Notes under the pieces: generated by a model
Seen by the model: only the letters and a program-made list of their open reading frames with translations
The model's database searches: none
Told to the model about the DNA's origin: nothing
In this document: piece after piece, positions 7,872 to 16,390 of the stretch
How positions within the stretch are numbered: position 1 is the first letter of the stretch
Layout of the letters: every line of letters begins with the position of its first letter
Made by a program: the position numbers and the translations under genes
Source: Paractinoplanes bogorensis
Lineage (GTDB): Bacteria > Actinomycetota > Actinomycetes > Mycobacteriales > Micromonosporaceae
DNA length: 64,000 nt
Reading direction: 5' to 3'
Assembly (NCBI RefSeq): GCF_018829635.1
Contig: NZ_JAHKKG010000009.1
Coordinates: 390,186 to 454,185, forward strand

Positions 7872-8962
7872 GGTGTCCCCGCCCCGCGGCTCCGGCGCAG
7901 CACGACGATGAAGAACGGCGCCCCGAAGAACGCCGTGACCACGCCGATCGGGATCTCGGCCTGGCCCCCGGCGGTGCGGGCGAGCAGGTCGGCCAGGGCC
8001 AGGAAGGCGCCCCCGAACAGCACCGACAACGGCAGGATCGAGCGGTAACTGGGCCCGGCCAGCAGGCGCATCGTGTGCGGCACGATGATGCCGACGAAGC
8101 CGATCAGCCCGGACACCGAGACCGCGGCCGCCGTGCCGAGCGAGGCGGCCACGATCAGCAGATAGCGGCTGCGCTGCGGATGCAGGCCCAGGCTGCTCGC
8201 CTCCTCGTCGCCGACAGTGAGCACGTCGAGTTCACGCCGCTGCGACAGGACGATGGCGGCGGTCACCACGGCGTACGGGAGAACGATCAGCACGTCGTGC
8301 CAGCCCGCGGTGGCCAACCGGCCGAGCAGCCACGAATAGACCTCGCGCAGCGTGTCGACGTGCTGCTGCATCAGATAGGTCTGCCCGGCGGCCAGGAACG
8401 ACGACACCGCCACACCGGCCAGGATCAACGTGGCCGGCGAGCGGTCGCGACCCCCGGCCGCGCCGAGCAGCCAGGTCAGCGCGACCGCCAGCAGCGCACC
8501 GGCGAACGCCGCGACCGGTACGCCCACCGGCAGGTTCGCGGTGGCGTCGCCGCTGGTCCCGGCCCGTAGGGAGATCACCGCGGTGACGCCCAGCCCGGCG
8601 CCGGCCGCTACCCCGAGCAGATGCGGGTCGGCCAGCGGGTTGCGGAACACGCCCTGATAGGCGGCCCCGGCCAGCGCGAGCAGGCCGCCGACGAGCAGGC
8701 CGAGCACCACTCGCGGGAGCCGGAGCTCGGTGAGGATGGCCACCTCGCGCTCGGTCAGGCCGCTGTGCAGGTGGACGCCGGGGATCAGGTTGAGCAGCTC
8801 GATCGCGACTCCCGCCGGGGGCAGCGACACCGAGCCGAAGGCCAGGCCGGCGACGAGCGCGATCAGCACCGCGACCACGCCACCGGCCAGCCAGCCGGCC
8901 CGCAGGCCGGCCGGTCGCACGGTCCCGGCCGGCCTCGTTGTCCCGGCCGGCCGCACGGTCAC
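7868..8962 (-). CDS. btuC: Vitamin B12 ABC importer, permease (FecCD family)
   Basis: The 364-residue permease has about ten transmembrane segments and FecCD landmarks: LRLPRVVLGLLVGGLLALAG, GVFRNPLADPHLLGVAAGAG and GFVGIIVPHTMRLLAGPSYR, which holds the coupling helix region. GTG at 8962 is chosen because it overlaps the upstream stop (GTGA); a longer frame upstream runs inside btuF. The short N-terminus holds a repeated RPAGT motif. It forms the membrane channel for the B12 importer with BtuD and BtuF. Confidence 0.9.
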   Translation of the reverse strand: MTVRPAGTTRPAGTVRPAGLRAGWLAGGVVAVLIALVAGLAFGSVSLPPAGVAIELLNLIPGVHLHSGLTEREVAILTELRLPRVVLGLLVGGLLALAGAAYQGVFRNPLADPHLLGVAAGAGLGVTAVISLRAGTSGDATANLPVGVPVAAFAGALLAVALTWLLGAAGGRDRSPATLILAGVAVSSFLAAGQTYLMQQHVDTLREVYSWLLGRLATAGWHDVLIVLPYAVVTAAIVLSQRRELDVLTVGDEEASSLGLHPQRSRYLLIVAASLGTAAAVSVSGLIGFVGIIVPHTMRLLAGPSYRSILPLSVLFGGAFLALADLLARTAGGQAEIPIGVVTAFFGAPFFIVVLRRSRGAGTP

Positions 8963-9891
8963 GCCGGGACCTTGGTCACCGCGTCGGCAATCGCACGAAC
9001 CAGGTCGACGGTGCGCGGGCCCCAGCGGGAGGCGATGTCGTCGTCGAGCGCGTAGATCTGCTTGCTCTTCACGGCCGTGATCGTGCTCCAGCCCTTGCGC
9101 GCGGCCACCGTGGCCGGCGACTGCTGGCAGCACTTGCTGTCGGCCAGGAAGATCGTGTCCGGATCGGACTTGACCAGCGCCTCCGCCGAGAGCTGCGGAT
9201 AGCCGCTCTTGGCCCCGTCGGCGTCGGCCGGGTCGGCCACGTTGGTCAGGCCGAAGAGCGTGAAGACCGACCCGACGAAGGTCTTCGACGTCACCGAGTA
9301 GAAGGTCGGGTCGAGCTCGTAGTAGTAGCTGAGCGGCGTGCTCCGCTGCGGCACGTCCTTGACGATCTTGTCGATGTCGGTCTTCATCTGCGTGCTCAGC
9401 GCACCGGCCTCATCCGCGTGCCCGGTCAGCGTGCCCAGCTGTCCGATCTGCTCATAGGTGCCGTCGAGGTCGGCGGTGGCCGCGGCCAGGAAGACCGGGA
9501 TCTTCAGCGCGGTCAACTGCGAGACGATCTTGTCGATGTCGTTGGCCAGCACCACCAGGTCGGGGTCCTTGGCCGCGATCGCCTCGGCGTTCGGCTTGAA
9601 GCCGGACAGGTCCGACTTGGGCGCGTCGGCCGGGAAGTTCGACTGATCGTCGACCGCGGTGACCTGCGCACCGGCCCCGATGGCGAAGAGCATCTCGGTG
9701 GCCGTCGCACTCAGCGAGACGATCTTTTCCGGACGGGCGTCGAGCGTGAGGTCGCCGACCGTCACCGGATAGGAGGCGGCGGCGCTCGACGGTGTCGTGG
9801 CCGCCGGCTGGGCACTGTCGTCGTTGCCGCCGCACGCTCCGGCGAGCAGCAGGGTGGTGGCCGCGAGGGCGGCGGTGAACACGCGTTTCAT
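8959..9891 (-). CDS. btuF: Vitamin B12 ABC importer, substrate-binding lipoprotein
   Basis: The 310-residue protein starts MKRVFTAALAATTLLLAGAC, a lipoprotein signal with lipobox LAGAC and lipidated Cys at about 20, followed by a Ser/Thr/Pro-rich linker. The mature part is a two-lobed periplasmic-binding fold of the TroA/BtuF class (EKIVSLSATATEMLFAIGAG, DPDLVVLANDIDKI, SADILL-like regions) that is tethered outside the membrane and hands B12 to BtuC. ATG at 9891 follows GGAGGAC. The long leader carries the cobalamin riboswitch. Confidence 0.92.
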   Translation of the reverse strand: MKRVFTAALAATTLLLAGACGGNDDSAQPAATTPSSAAASYPVTVGDLTLDARPEKIVSLSATATEMLFAIGAGAQVTAVDDQSNFPADAPKSDLSGFKPNAEAIAAKDPDLVVLANDIDKIVSQLTALKIPVFLAAATADLDGTYEQIGQLGTLTGHADEAGALSTQMKTDIDKIVKDVPQRSTPLSYYYELDPTFYSVTSKTFVGSVFTLFGLTNVADPADADGAKSGYPQLSAEALVKSDPDTIFLADSKCCQQSPATVAARKGWSTITAVKSKQIYALDDDIASRWGPRTVDLVRAIADAVTKVPA

Positions 9892-9902
9892 GGGGTCCTC
9901 CG

Positions 9903-9923
9903 GTCGGCCGGGTGGTGGCCGAC
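9903..9923 (-). promoter_or_regulatory. Hairpin just before btuF ribosome-binding site
   Basis: GTCGGCC and GGCCGAC form perfect 7-bp arms around a 7-base loop, ending a few bases before GGAGGA and the btuF start. It is in the right place for the expression platform of the upstream riboswitch, where pairing changes would expose or hide the ribosome-binding site. This role is inferred from position. Confidence 0.5.
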
Positions 9924-9983
9924 GGAAGCCGGCCCGGTGCTTCGCCGACGGGAATCCGCCCGCGAGGCGCCCCTCCCCGGGAG

Positions 9984-10104
9984 CGCTGAATCGCGACCGC
10001 GCCCAGGCGACCTGGCTCGACCTCCGCTGAGGAGGACACACAGTTGCGGGACAGCGCCGGGCTCACACCGGCTTCGCTGAGACGCGGTCTCTCCGACGCT
10101 AACG
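9984..10104 (-). promoter_or_regulatory. Cobalamin (B12) riboswitch
   Basis: On the minus strand the leader has GAAGCCGGTGTGAGCCCGGC, then GCTGTCCCGCAACTGT, the hallmark core of the cobalamin aptamer, and the B12 box GAGCCAGGTCGCCTGGGC (10001-10018), matching the AGCCAGGAGACCTGCC consensus with small changes. The start GTTAGCGTCGGAGAGA is also typical of actinobacterial examples. When adenosylcobalamin is bound, such elements switch off importer genes. The ends are approximate. Confidence 0.95.
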
Positions 10105-10115
10105 CACGCGGATGG

Positions 10116-10406
10116 TCACGCGGGCTTTTCGCCGGCCGCGCGGTCACCCTGGGCGGCCGCGTCCTCGTCGCCGGCCAGGGCGGCGCGCAGCCGGTCCTTC
10201 TCGGCCTTGCGCCGGGTGGCCACGCCCACGAGCTGCTCGTTCATCTCGTTGCGCCACTTGGCAAGCAGGAAGTAGGACGCGACGGCCGACACCACGATCG
10301 CGATCATGCCGGCGACCAGGAGGTTGAGCGGGGCGAAGGACAGCGCGCCGAGAACCAGCACGAACAGCCCCACGCGCCCCAGCGTGTATTTGATGGCCGG
10401 ACTCAT
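10116..10406 (-). CDS. DUF4229 family small membrane protein
   Basis: The 96-residue protein begins MSPAIKYTLGRVGLFVLVLG and has two adjacent transmembrane segments, then the charged stretch KWRNEMNEQLVGVATRRKAE and an acidic tail. This layout is the actinobacterial DUF4229 family, of unknown function. ATG at 10406 is used since the longer open frame upstream lies within the next gene. It follows a membrane protein gene by 11 bp, so the two are probably co-transcribed downstream of the MqnE-like gene. Confidence 0.82.
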   Translation of the reverse strand: MSPAIKYTLGRVGLFVLVLGALSFAPLNLLVAGMIAIVVSAVASYFLLAKWRNEMNEQLVGVATRRKAEKDRLRAALAGDEDAAAQGDRAAGEKPA

Positions 10407-10417
10407 GGTCTTCCCCT

Positions 10418-10846
10418 TCACCCCATGCGGTGGCTCAGCCACCGGAGGCCGTAGAACCACACCAGGCAATAGACGGCCGTGAAGGCCAGGGCACCGGCAA
10501 AACCGCTGATCAGCGTCGGGAACTGGTTTGCGGCCAGGCCGGCCAAGGTCATGCCGGCGACCACGGCGAAGCCGATGCCGAGCAGCGCGACCACGATGCG
10601 CGAGGCGCCGAAGCCCTCGGCCCGGAACTCCTCGACGAACAGCCACACCGGCAGGATGATCGCGAGCCATCCGCTCGTGTCGCCGAACTCGGAGACGTGG
10701 GTCAGCGACAGGATCGCCTCGAGGATCAGCACCAGGACGCCACTGACCACCAGCCCGGCCATCGCGGTGCCGAGAAGGTCACCGATGGTGGACAGGCGTC
10801 CACTGGGGTCGCGGCGCGGTCGGCGCTCGCTCTTCGTCTCCGTCAT
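10418..10846 (-). CDS. Conserved membrane protein, unknown function
   Basis: The 142-residue product has a basic N-terminus (TETKSERRPRRDPSG) and four hydrophobic segments (AMAGLVVSGVLVLILEAILS, LAIILPVWLFV, IVVALLGIGFAVVAGMTLAG, ISGFAGALAFTAVYCLVWFY). ATG at 10846 is preferred to the upstream frame because the longer form starts inside the neighbouring gene. I do not recognise the family. It lies between the MqnE-like and DUF4229 genes. Confidence 0.7.
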   Translation of the reverse strand: MTETKSERRPRRDPSGRLSTIGDLLGTAMAGLVVSGVLVLILEAILSLTHVSEFGDTSGWLAIILPVWLFVEEFRAEGFGASRIVVALLGIGFAVVAGMTLAGLAANQFPTLISGFAGALAFTAVYCLVWFYGLRWLSHRMG

Positions 10847-10871
10847 GACAACAGCAGGATACGCGCCGGGC

Positions 10872-11522
10872 TCAGGCCCAGACTTTCTGCGGCTCGCGGC
10901 GACGCTCGGCCAACGACGGGGCACGATCATGTTCCCGTACGACGTGGTAGCGCGCGTCGCGTCCGACCGGCTGGAAGCCCGCGTCCCAGATCAGCTCGAG
11001 CAGGTCGGCACGCTGCACCGAGTCCGGCGGGCCGGCGTCGTCGGACAGCGGACCGACCAGGTCGTCGGCGCCGAAGTTGAGGGTGAGCTGCGCGACCGAC
11101 AGTCCGAGCGTGGTCCAGACACATGTCACGTGGGCCACGTTGTCGAACAGCAGACGCGACACGGCGAAGGTCTTGAGCGATTCGGCCGGCGCGGCCATGG
11201 TCGCGTCGTCCTGGTGGCGCAGCGGAATGAAGGCGGCGAAGCCACCGGTCTCGTCCTGCGTCTCGCGCAGCCGCAGGATCTGGTCGACGCGCTGCGCGGG
11301 CTCTTCACCCTGGCCGAAAATCATGGTGGCGACGTTCTCCGCGTCGTCGTCGGCGGCCGCGAACATCACCCGGTCGCCGTTGAGCTCGGTGCGCCTGTGG
11401 TGCGCGAGCCGGCCGAGCCAGGCGAGGTCGTCACTCGCGTACAGCACTTCGCCGTCGGCGCGGCTCAGTCGCTCCCCGGCGTAGACCTTCGCCTCGAGCT
11501 CACGCTTGAGTCCGGCATCCAT
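10872..11522 (-). CDS. MqnE-like protein lacking the radical-SAM core
   Basis: The N-terminus, MDAGLKRELEAKVYAGERLS through ELNGDRVMF, is that of aminofutalosine synthase MqnE, and the C-terminal part (RLRETQDETGGFAAFIPLRH, SLKTFAVSRLLFDNVAHV, LNFGADDL, LIWDAGFQPVGRDARYHVV) also matches it. The section between, which in MqnE carries the C-x3-C-x2-C cluster motif and most of the barrel, is absent and replaced by about 10 residues. Smaller gaps follow RHQ and FGADDL. The protein is 216 residues against about 385 for MqnE. The frame stays open, so it is either a shortened paralogue with a non-catalytic job or a slowly decaying copy. As it stands it cannot make aminofutalosine. Confidence 0.8.
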   Translation of the reverse strand: MDAGLKRELEAKVYAGERLSRADGEVLYASDDLAWLGRLAHHRRTELNGDRVMFAAADDDAENVATMIFGQGEEPAQRVDQILRLRETQDETGGFAAFIPLRHQDDATMAAPAESLKTFAVSRLLFDNVAHVTCVWTTLGLSVAQLTLNFGADDLVGPLSDDAGPPDSVQRADLLELIWDAGFQPVGRDARYHVVREHDRAPSLAERRREPQKVWA

Positions 11523-11738
11523 CTGCGGCGCTCCTTCATCCCCGGCAACGTCTCCGAGCGTACGGGCAAGCCTTTGTGATCTTGAAAGAGCGCTCGCGGT
11601 CGGGGCCCAGGTCACGCGGTTGTTGGCCGAATTCCCAGGCTTCTTTCATCTTCGATCAATCGACAGGCGTGTAAGGAGTGAGGTAAGTCTTTAGGGGGAA
11701 CGGCAGCGACACACGATGTCGCGGCGGACGGGGAGCAG

Positions 11739-13424
11739 ATGGCGACAGCACGAGTTGGGGTCCAGCGGTCACGCAGCGCGCGCCCATGGTGGCGCCCTGT
11801 GGTGTTCTCTGCTGTCGCCGCCACCATCGCCGCCCTGTTCCAGCCCGTCCCCGCCTTCGCCGACCCGGCCGCCGCCCCGCAAGACACCTTCAGCGTCGCC
11901 GTTCCCGACGTCGGCTCCCGGCCGATGCCCCTGGGCACGCTGGCCATGCCGGGGCAGAAGGCCGCGACGCCCACCCCGACCACCTCGCTCACCGGCGTCG
12001 CCACCAGCCCGGTCCTGCAGCAGATCGAAAAGGGTCGCAACGAGATCTCGACCCTGGGCGACGAGCTGATCCAGCTCGGGCAGGATCGCGACCTCGCCCG
12101 TGACCAGCAGACCGCGGCCAAGCTGAAATACGAGCAGGCGACCGAGGCCCTGCGGCAGGCGCAGACCGCCGCCGCCGAGGCCGCTGCCCAGTCCGTGGTC
12201 GACGCCGCCGCGGCTCCTCCCGGCGGGCTCGGCGGTCTCTCCGACCTCGGCGACCTCGCCCGCCTGCAGCGCGGCGACGGCACCCAGCAGGCCGTGGCCC
12301 GCCAGATCCAGCTGGCTCAGATCAACTCGCAGCTCGCCCTCGACGAGCAGGCGCTGAGCACCGATCGCTACAACCAGTCGGCGACGAAGTACAACCAGCT
12401 CAACAGCAAGCTGAGCACCAAGCAGGCAGCCCAGCAGCGCCTCGAGCTGGCGCACACCGACGAGATCGCCGCCGCCGAGGCGAGCCAGGCCGGGGTCGAC
12501 AGCGCGCTCGGCGCGGGCTTCCTGGCCGGCGCCGAGGCCGGTCGTGGCGCCGACGCCCGGGCCATCAACGCGCTCAAATACGCCCTGGCTCAGCGCGGCG
12601 ACCCCTACGTCTGGTCCGAGGAAGGCCCGGACGAATACGACTGCTCCGGTCTCATGTACGCGGCATACCGCTCGGTCGGCTTCCCGCTCACCCGCGTCTC
12701 CCGCGACCAGTACTGGCAGACCCGCAACAAGGTCGTGTCGCGCTACTCGCTGCTCCCCGGCGACCTGCTGTTCTTCAGCTACACGAACAGCTGGAAGGGC
12801 ATTCACCACGTCGCCATGTACGCCGGCAACGGCATGATGGTCGAGGCCCCGCGCACCGGCCTCAACGTGCGGCTGACCCCGGTCCGGTGGTCGCGGCTCT
12901 TCCAGGCCACCCGCATCTTCGGCTCGATCGAGGGCGTCGTCCCCGGCCCCGAGCTGGGCCAGCCCGACCCCGACCCGACCGGCGGCAACCCGGCGCAGCC
13001 CACATTGCCGACGAGGCCGACCACGCCTCCGGCGACCACAAAGCCGCCGACCACTCCGCCGGCCACCACAAAGCCGCCGACCACCCCACCGGCCACCACA
13101 AAGCCGCCGACCACCCCACCGGCCACCACAAAGCCGCCGACCACCACTCCACCCGCCACGACTCCACCGGCGACCACGCCGCCCGCGACCACGCCGCCGG
13201 CCACCACCCCGCCCGCGACCACGGCCCCGCCGGTCGCGACGCAGCCGCCGGCCACGACGCCGACGACCGGTGGGTCGGGTTCGGGCGGCAGCCCGTCCGG
13301 CGGCGGGTCCAACTCGGCCGGTGCCGGTTCCTCGGCGGCCAACACGCCGAGCGGCACGACCAGCTCGGCCAACGCCACCGAATCCAAGACCCAGTCCGCC
13401 TCGGCGTCCGCTTCCGGCAACTGA
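11739..13424 (+). CDS. Secreted NlpC/P60 peptidoglycan hydrolase with Pro/Thr tail
   Basis: The 561-residue protein has an N-terminal signal peptide (about 1-41, ending VPAFADP), an Ala/Gln-rich coiled-coil region (about 90-270) as in RipA-type proteins, and an NlpC/P60 domain at about 280-395. Catalytic residues are visible: Cys302 in YDCSGLMYAAYR and His357 in HHVAMYAGNG. The last 160 residues are a low-complexity Pro/Thr tail with 10-residue repeats (PPTTPPATTK) and a Ser/Gly/Ala end, likely lying in the cell wall. It probably cuts stem peptides in peptidoglycan. GGGGAGCAG precedes the ATG. Confidence 0.9.
   Translation: MATARVGVQRSRSARPWWRPVVFSAVAATIAALFQPVPAFADPAAAPQDTFSVAVPDVGSRPMPLGTLAMPGQKAATPTPTTSLTGVATSPVLQQIEKGRNEISTLGDELIQLGQDRDLARDQQTAAKLKYEQATEALRQAQTAAAEAAAQSVVDAAAAPPGGLGGLSDLGDLARLQRGDGTQQAVARQIQLAQINSQLALDEQALSTDRYNQSATKYNQLNSKLSTKQAAQQRLELAHTDEIAAAEASQAGVDSALGAGFLAGAEAGRGADARAINALKYALAQRGDPYVWSEEGPDEYDCSGLMYAAYRSVGFPLTRVSRDQYWQTRNKVVSRYSLLPGDLLFFSYTNSWKGIHHVAMYAGNGMMVEAPRTGLNVRLTPVRWSRLFQATRIFGSIEGVVPGPELGQPDPDPTGGNPAQPTLPTRPTTPPATTKPPTTPPATTKPPTTPPATTKPPTTPPATTKPPTTTPPATTPPATTPPATTPPATTPPATTAPPVATQPPATTPTTGGSGSGGSPSGGGSNSAGAGSSAANTPSGTTSSANATESKTQSASASASGN
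13024..13150 (+). repeat. 30-bp tandem repeat encoding PPTTPPATTK
   Basis: About four near-identical 30-bp units lie inside the NlpC/P60 gene and encode the 10-residue PPTTPPATTK unit. Degenerate TTPPATTPPATT copies continue to about 13250. Copy number of such a unit could vary between strains. Confidence 0.85.
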
Positions 13425-13635
13425 CAGCACGGTTGGGCCGGGCGTCCGCTTCGGTCCGGCCGGGCCGGCGCCACGTCCACCGGCAGGCGTTCAAATTTCG
13501 CCTTTCCGGTGGTCAGTGCCGGGCCGGGGGCATGGTCCGGTTGATGCCGGGTGTGCTGACGCGCACGGATATGGCACGGTTATGTGCAGCGCCCGACGAC
13601 CGAATCCCGTCGGCACGCGGCGGTCGGGAGGATCC

Positions 13636-16083
13636 ATGGACGAGCGGCAGGCGGCACCGGACAGCGACGGCATGAAGCCGCCCGCTGCGCGGACGCCCGC
13701 AGACGACCAGGACGGTTACGCACCCCCGCCGCCGCCCGCACCGGGCGCCCTGTGGGCCGCCAAGCCGGCCGACCAGGATTCCGGCCCGGCCCGCGCCTCC
13801 GCCCCCGTTTCCGCAGCTCCCGTCTCCGGCTCGGCCCGCGCGTCCGCCCCCGTCTCGGCGGCGCCGGCTTCCGGCTCGGCCCCTGTCTCGGCGGCGCCGG
13901 CTTCCGGCTCGGCCCCGGTTTCCGCGGCTCCCGCTTCCGGCGGCGGCACCTACGGCACACCCGTCTCCGCAGCCCCTGTCTCCGGCCCCGGCACCTACGG
14001 CACGCCCGTCGCCGCAGCCCCTGTCTCCGCGGCCCCTGTCTCCGGCGCCGGCACCTACGGCACGCCCGTGTCCGCGACTTCTGCCGCCGACGTGCCGGCC
14101 TCGGGCGGACCGATCTTCGGCTCGCCCACCTCCGGCGTGCCTGCGTCCGGCTCGGCCGGTTCCGGTTCGCCTTCGTCTGCCTCCCCCGCCGTCGGCTCGC
14201 CCGGCTCCGGTGGGCCGATTTCGGAGGCGCCGGTTTCCGGTGCTCCGGGCGACGGCGGCCAGAGCCGGGCCATCGGCTCAGCCCGCCCGACCAGCCCCGC
14301 CGCCGGTGATCTTGTGCCCGAGCGCGTCGACGGCACCAGCCGCCGGCTTCCGTCCACCCTGGGCACCGGCGCCGCACGGGCCACGGTGCCCGGCTCGATC
14401 AGTCCCGATTCGGCGGGTGCGGCCCGCGCGACCGGCTGGGGCACGGGCGAGGCGAAGCTCTACGGCAGCAAGTCGGCCGAGGCCGCGGGCGCCAAGGTCG
14501 TCACCCCGACGTCGACGGCCTCGGCCCCCGTCTCCGCTGCCCCGTCAGCCCCGGTCGTCTCATCGGCCCCCGTCTCCGCTGCCCCGTCGGCGGCCCCGGT
14601 CGCCTCATCGGCCCCGCCGGCTGGATCGTCGGGAGCGCCCACCGCTTATTCCGGATCGTCCGGGGTCTCTTCCGCGCCACCGGCCCGCGATTCCTCGCGC
14701 TCGGAGTTCTTCCCGCCGACAGACACCGCCAAGAGCAGCTCGACCACCCGCTCGACCGCGCCGGAGTCCGATCAGGAGAGCCGCCCGCCCGCGCCCGAGC
14801 CCGGCCAGGTGAGCCGCCCGTCCGCGCCCGAGCCCGGCCAGGTGAGCCGCTCGGTCGTCGCCCGCGCCAAGGTCACACCGCCCCCGACGGGTTCCCGTCC
14901 GCAGGCCACCTCGCCCGAGCCGGGCCCTGGTGATCCCACGCCGTCCGACCCCAAGCCTTCGGATCCCCGGCCGTCCGATCCACAGCCTGGACGTCCTTCG
15001 CCCGGCGACCCGCGCCCGACCGACCCCGACCCGGGTCAGCCGCAGCCCGGCCATCCCGAGCCGACCCAACCCGACCCGTCGGAGCCGGAGCCCGTCGAGC
15101 CCGAACCCGAGCGCCCGGCCCCGGTGCCGGCACCGCCGTCGCGTCCCGAGCCGACCAGCCCCGCGCCCGGCCGCCCCGACCCGATCCAGCCTCCGGACCC
15201 GTTCCCGGCCCCGCCCACGCCCGGTCCGTTCCCGGCGCCCACTCCGGGCCCGTTCCCGAGCCCGGAGCCGCGGCCGGCCCCGACCCCGCCCGGACCGAAC
15301 CCGCCCGGGCCCTATCCGCCGAGCCCGGTTCCGAGTCCGGCGCCGCCCGGTCCCGTACCGCCCGGCCCTGGTCCGTCGCCGGTTCCGCCCGGTCCCGGCC
15401 CCTCTCCGATGCCACCCGGCCCCGGCCCGTCGCCCGTGCCGCCAGGACCGGGGCCGAGCCCCGTACCTGGCCCGCCCGGACCGAGCCCCGTGCCCGGGCC
15501 GCCGCAGCCGATCGTCCCGCCGCCCCCGATGATCCAGACTGGCGGCAGCGGCCTACCTTCGTACACGGTGCCGCCCGCCACCGGAGGCCGTTCCCCGGCC
15601 GCCACCACCCCGTTCGGGGTCGTCGGGCCGGACCCTCAGCAGCCACCGATCGGCGCGAGTTCGTCTCGTCCGTTCGGTTCCCGCCCCAGCCAGGAGGCTT
15701 CCATTTCCGGTCCGAGCGAGTCCGCGCCGGCCACCCAGGTCAGCGCCGCTCCCGCCTACCCGCCCGGCTTCGACCCCGAGCCGACCATGGCCGTGCCGCA
15801 GCAGCGGATCCACCCCAACGGCACGCTCTACGGAACCGGTGGATACGAGACGATCGACGCGACGATGCCCGTCTCGACCAATCCGGTGGAGAATTCCGGG
15901 TCGCTAACCGGACACATCCTGGCCCAGGGCTGGCGTGACGAGGTCGTCGACCGGCGGCGCAGCAACCTCAAGGTCGCGGTCGCCATGCTGGTGGTGTTGG
16001 GCCTGCTCGTGACGGTGAGCATCGTGTTCCTGCTGACCGCGGGCAGCTCGTTCAGCGACTGGATCGGCGGCATCTTCTCCTGA
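13636..16083 (+). CDS. Pro/Ser/Ala-rich disordered protein with C-terminal membrane anchor
   Basis: The 815-residue protein is almost wholly low complexity: SAAPVSG-type repeats at about 55-160, Ala/Ser/Pro stretches to 400, then Pro-rich DP-x-PSDP and GPGPSPVPPGP repeats at about 430-640. Only the last 100 residues look folded, ending with a single transmembrane helix (LKVAVAMLVVLGLLVTVSIV) about 25 residues from the C-terminus, so most of the chain should be cytoplasmic. There is no signal peptide. ATG at 13636 follows GGGAGGATCC. I do not recognise the family. The RRSNLK basic patch before the helix supports the cytoplasm-in orientation. Confidence 0.75.
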   Translation: MDERQAAPDSDGMKPPAARTPADDQDGYAPPPPPAPGALWAAKPADQDSGPARASAPVSAAPVSGSARASAPVSAAPASGSAPVSAAPASGSAPVSAAPASGGGTYGTPVSAAPVSGPGTYGTPVAAAPVSAAPVSGAGTYGTPVSATSAADVPASGGPIFGSPTSGVPASGSAGSGSPSSASPAVGSPGSGGPISEAPVSGAPGDGGQSRAIGSARPTSPAAGDLVPERVDGTSRRLPSTLGTGAARATVPGSISPDSAGAARATGWGTGEAKLYGSKSAEAAGAKVVTPTSTASAPVSAAPSAPVVSSAPVSAAPSAAPVASSAPPAGSSGAPTAYSGSSGVSSAPPARDSSRSEFFPPTDTAKSSSTTRSTAPESDQESRPPAPEPGQVSRPSAPEPGQVSRSVVARAKVTPPPTGSRPQATSPEPGPGDPTPSDPKPSDPRPSDPQPGRPSPGDPRPTDPDPGQPQPGHPEPTQPDPSEPEPVEPEPERPAPVPAPPSRPEPTSPAPGRPDPIQPPDPFPAPPTPGPFPAPTPGPFPSPEPRPAPTPPGPNPPGPYPPSPVPSPAPPGPVPPGPGPSPVPPGPGPSPMPPGPGPSPVPPGPGPSPVPGPPGPSPVPGPPQPIVPPPPMIQTGGSGLPSYTVPPATGGRSPAATTPFGVVGPDPQQPPIGASSSRPFGSRPSQEASISGPSESAPATQVSAAPAYPPGFDPEPTMAVPQQRIHPNGTLYGTGGYETIDATMPVSTNPVENSGSLTGHILAQGWRDEVVDRRRSNLKVAVAMLVVLGLLVTVSIVFLLTAGSSFSDWIGGIFS

Positions 16084-16390
16084 TCGCGGCGGGCCGCCGG
16101 TCCCGATTCGGCGAGTCGCCCGATTTGGTATGTCGCCCGGTGCGGCCTAAGCTTGCCGGGTTTGCGCAGCATGAGCTGCGTGCCCTGCGTCACTGGTGCG
16201 GTGAGCCTGCCCACTAGCGGCGTGGAATGCGGTCGGCGTGCGAAACGTTGAGCCGTACACTTATGACAGTTACTGACGCGGCGTGCCCTTGCGGAGCACG
16301 CCACGGGCGTTCTTGCGGGCATTTCAGCGGCCGGCTCTCGGCAGCCGCGGCGGGCTATTCGCGAGCATGCGCCCCCGTAGAGAGGTTCTC
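16084..16390 (+). other. Intergenic region with structured leader of DEAD-box gene
   Basis: This 307-bp gap has no gene. TTGAGC near 16243 and AT-rich TTATGA near 16261 suggest a promoter, and GGCGTGC/GCACGCC (16280-16302) form a perfect 7-bp hairpin with a 9-base loop. A long structured leader suits an RNA helicase gene that may respond to cold or helicase level, but that is inference. Confidence 0.45.

Noticed and set aside
11523..11738. c-di-AMP (ydaO-type) riboswitch before the NlpC/P60 gene
   Set aside because: Such switches often precede wall hydrolase genes in actinobacteria, but I could not find the conserved core in this 216-bp leader.
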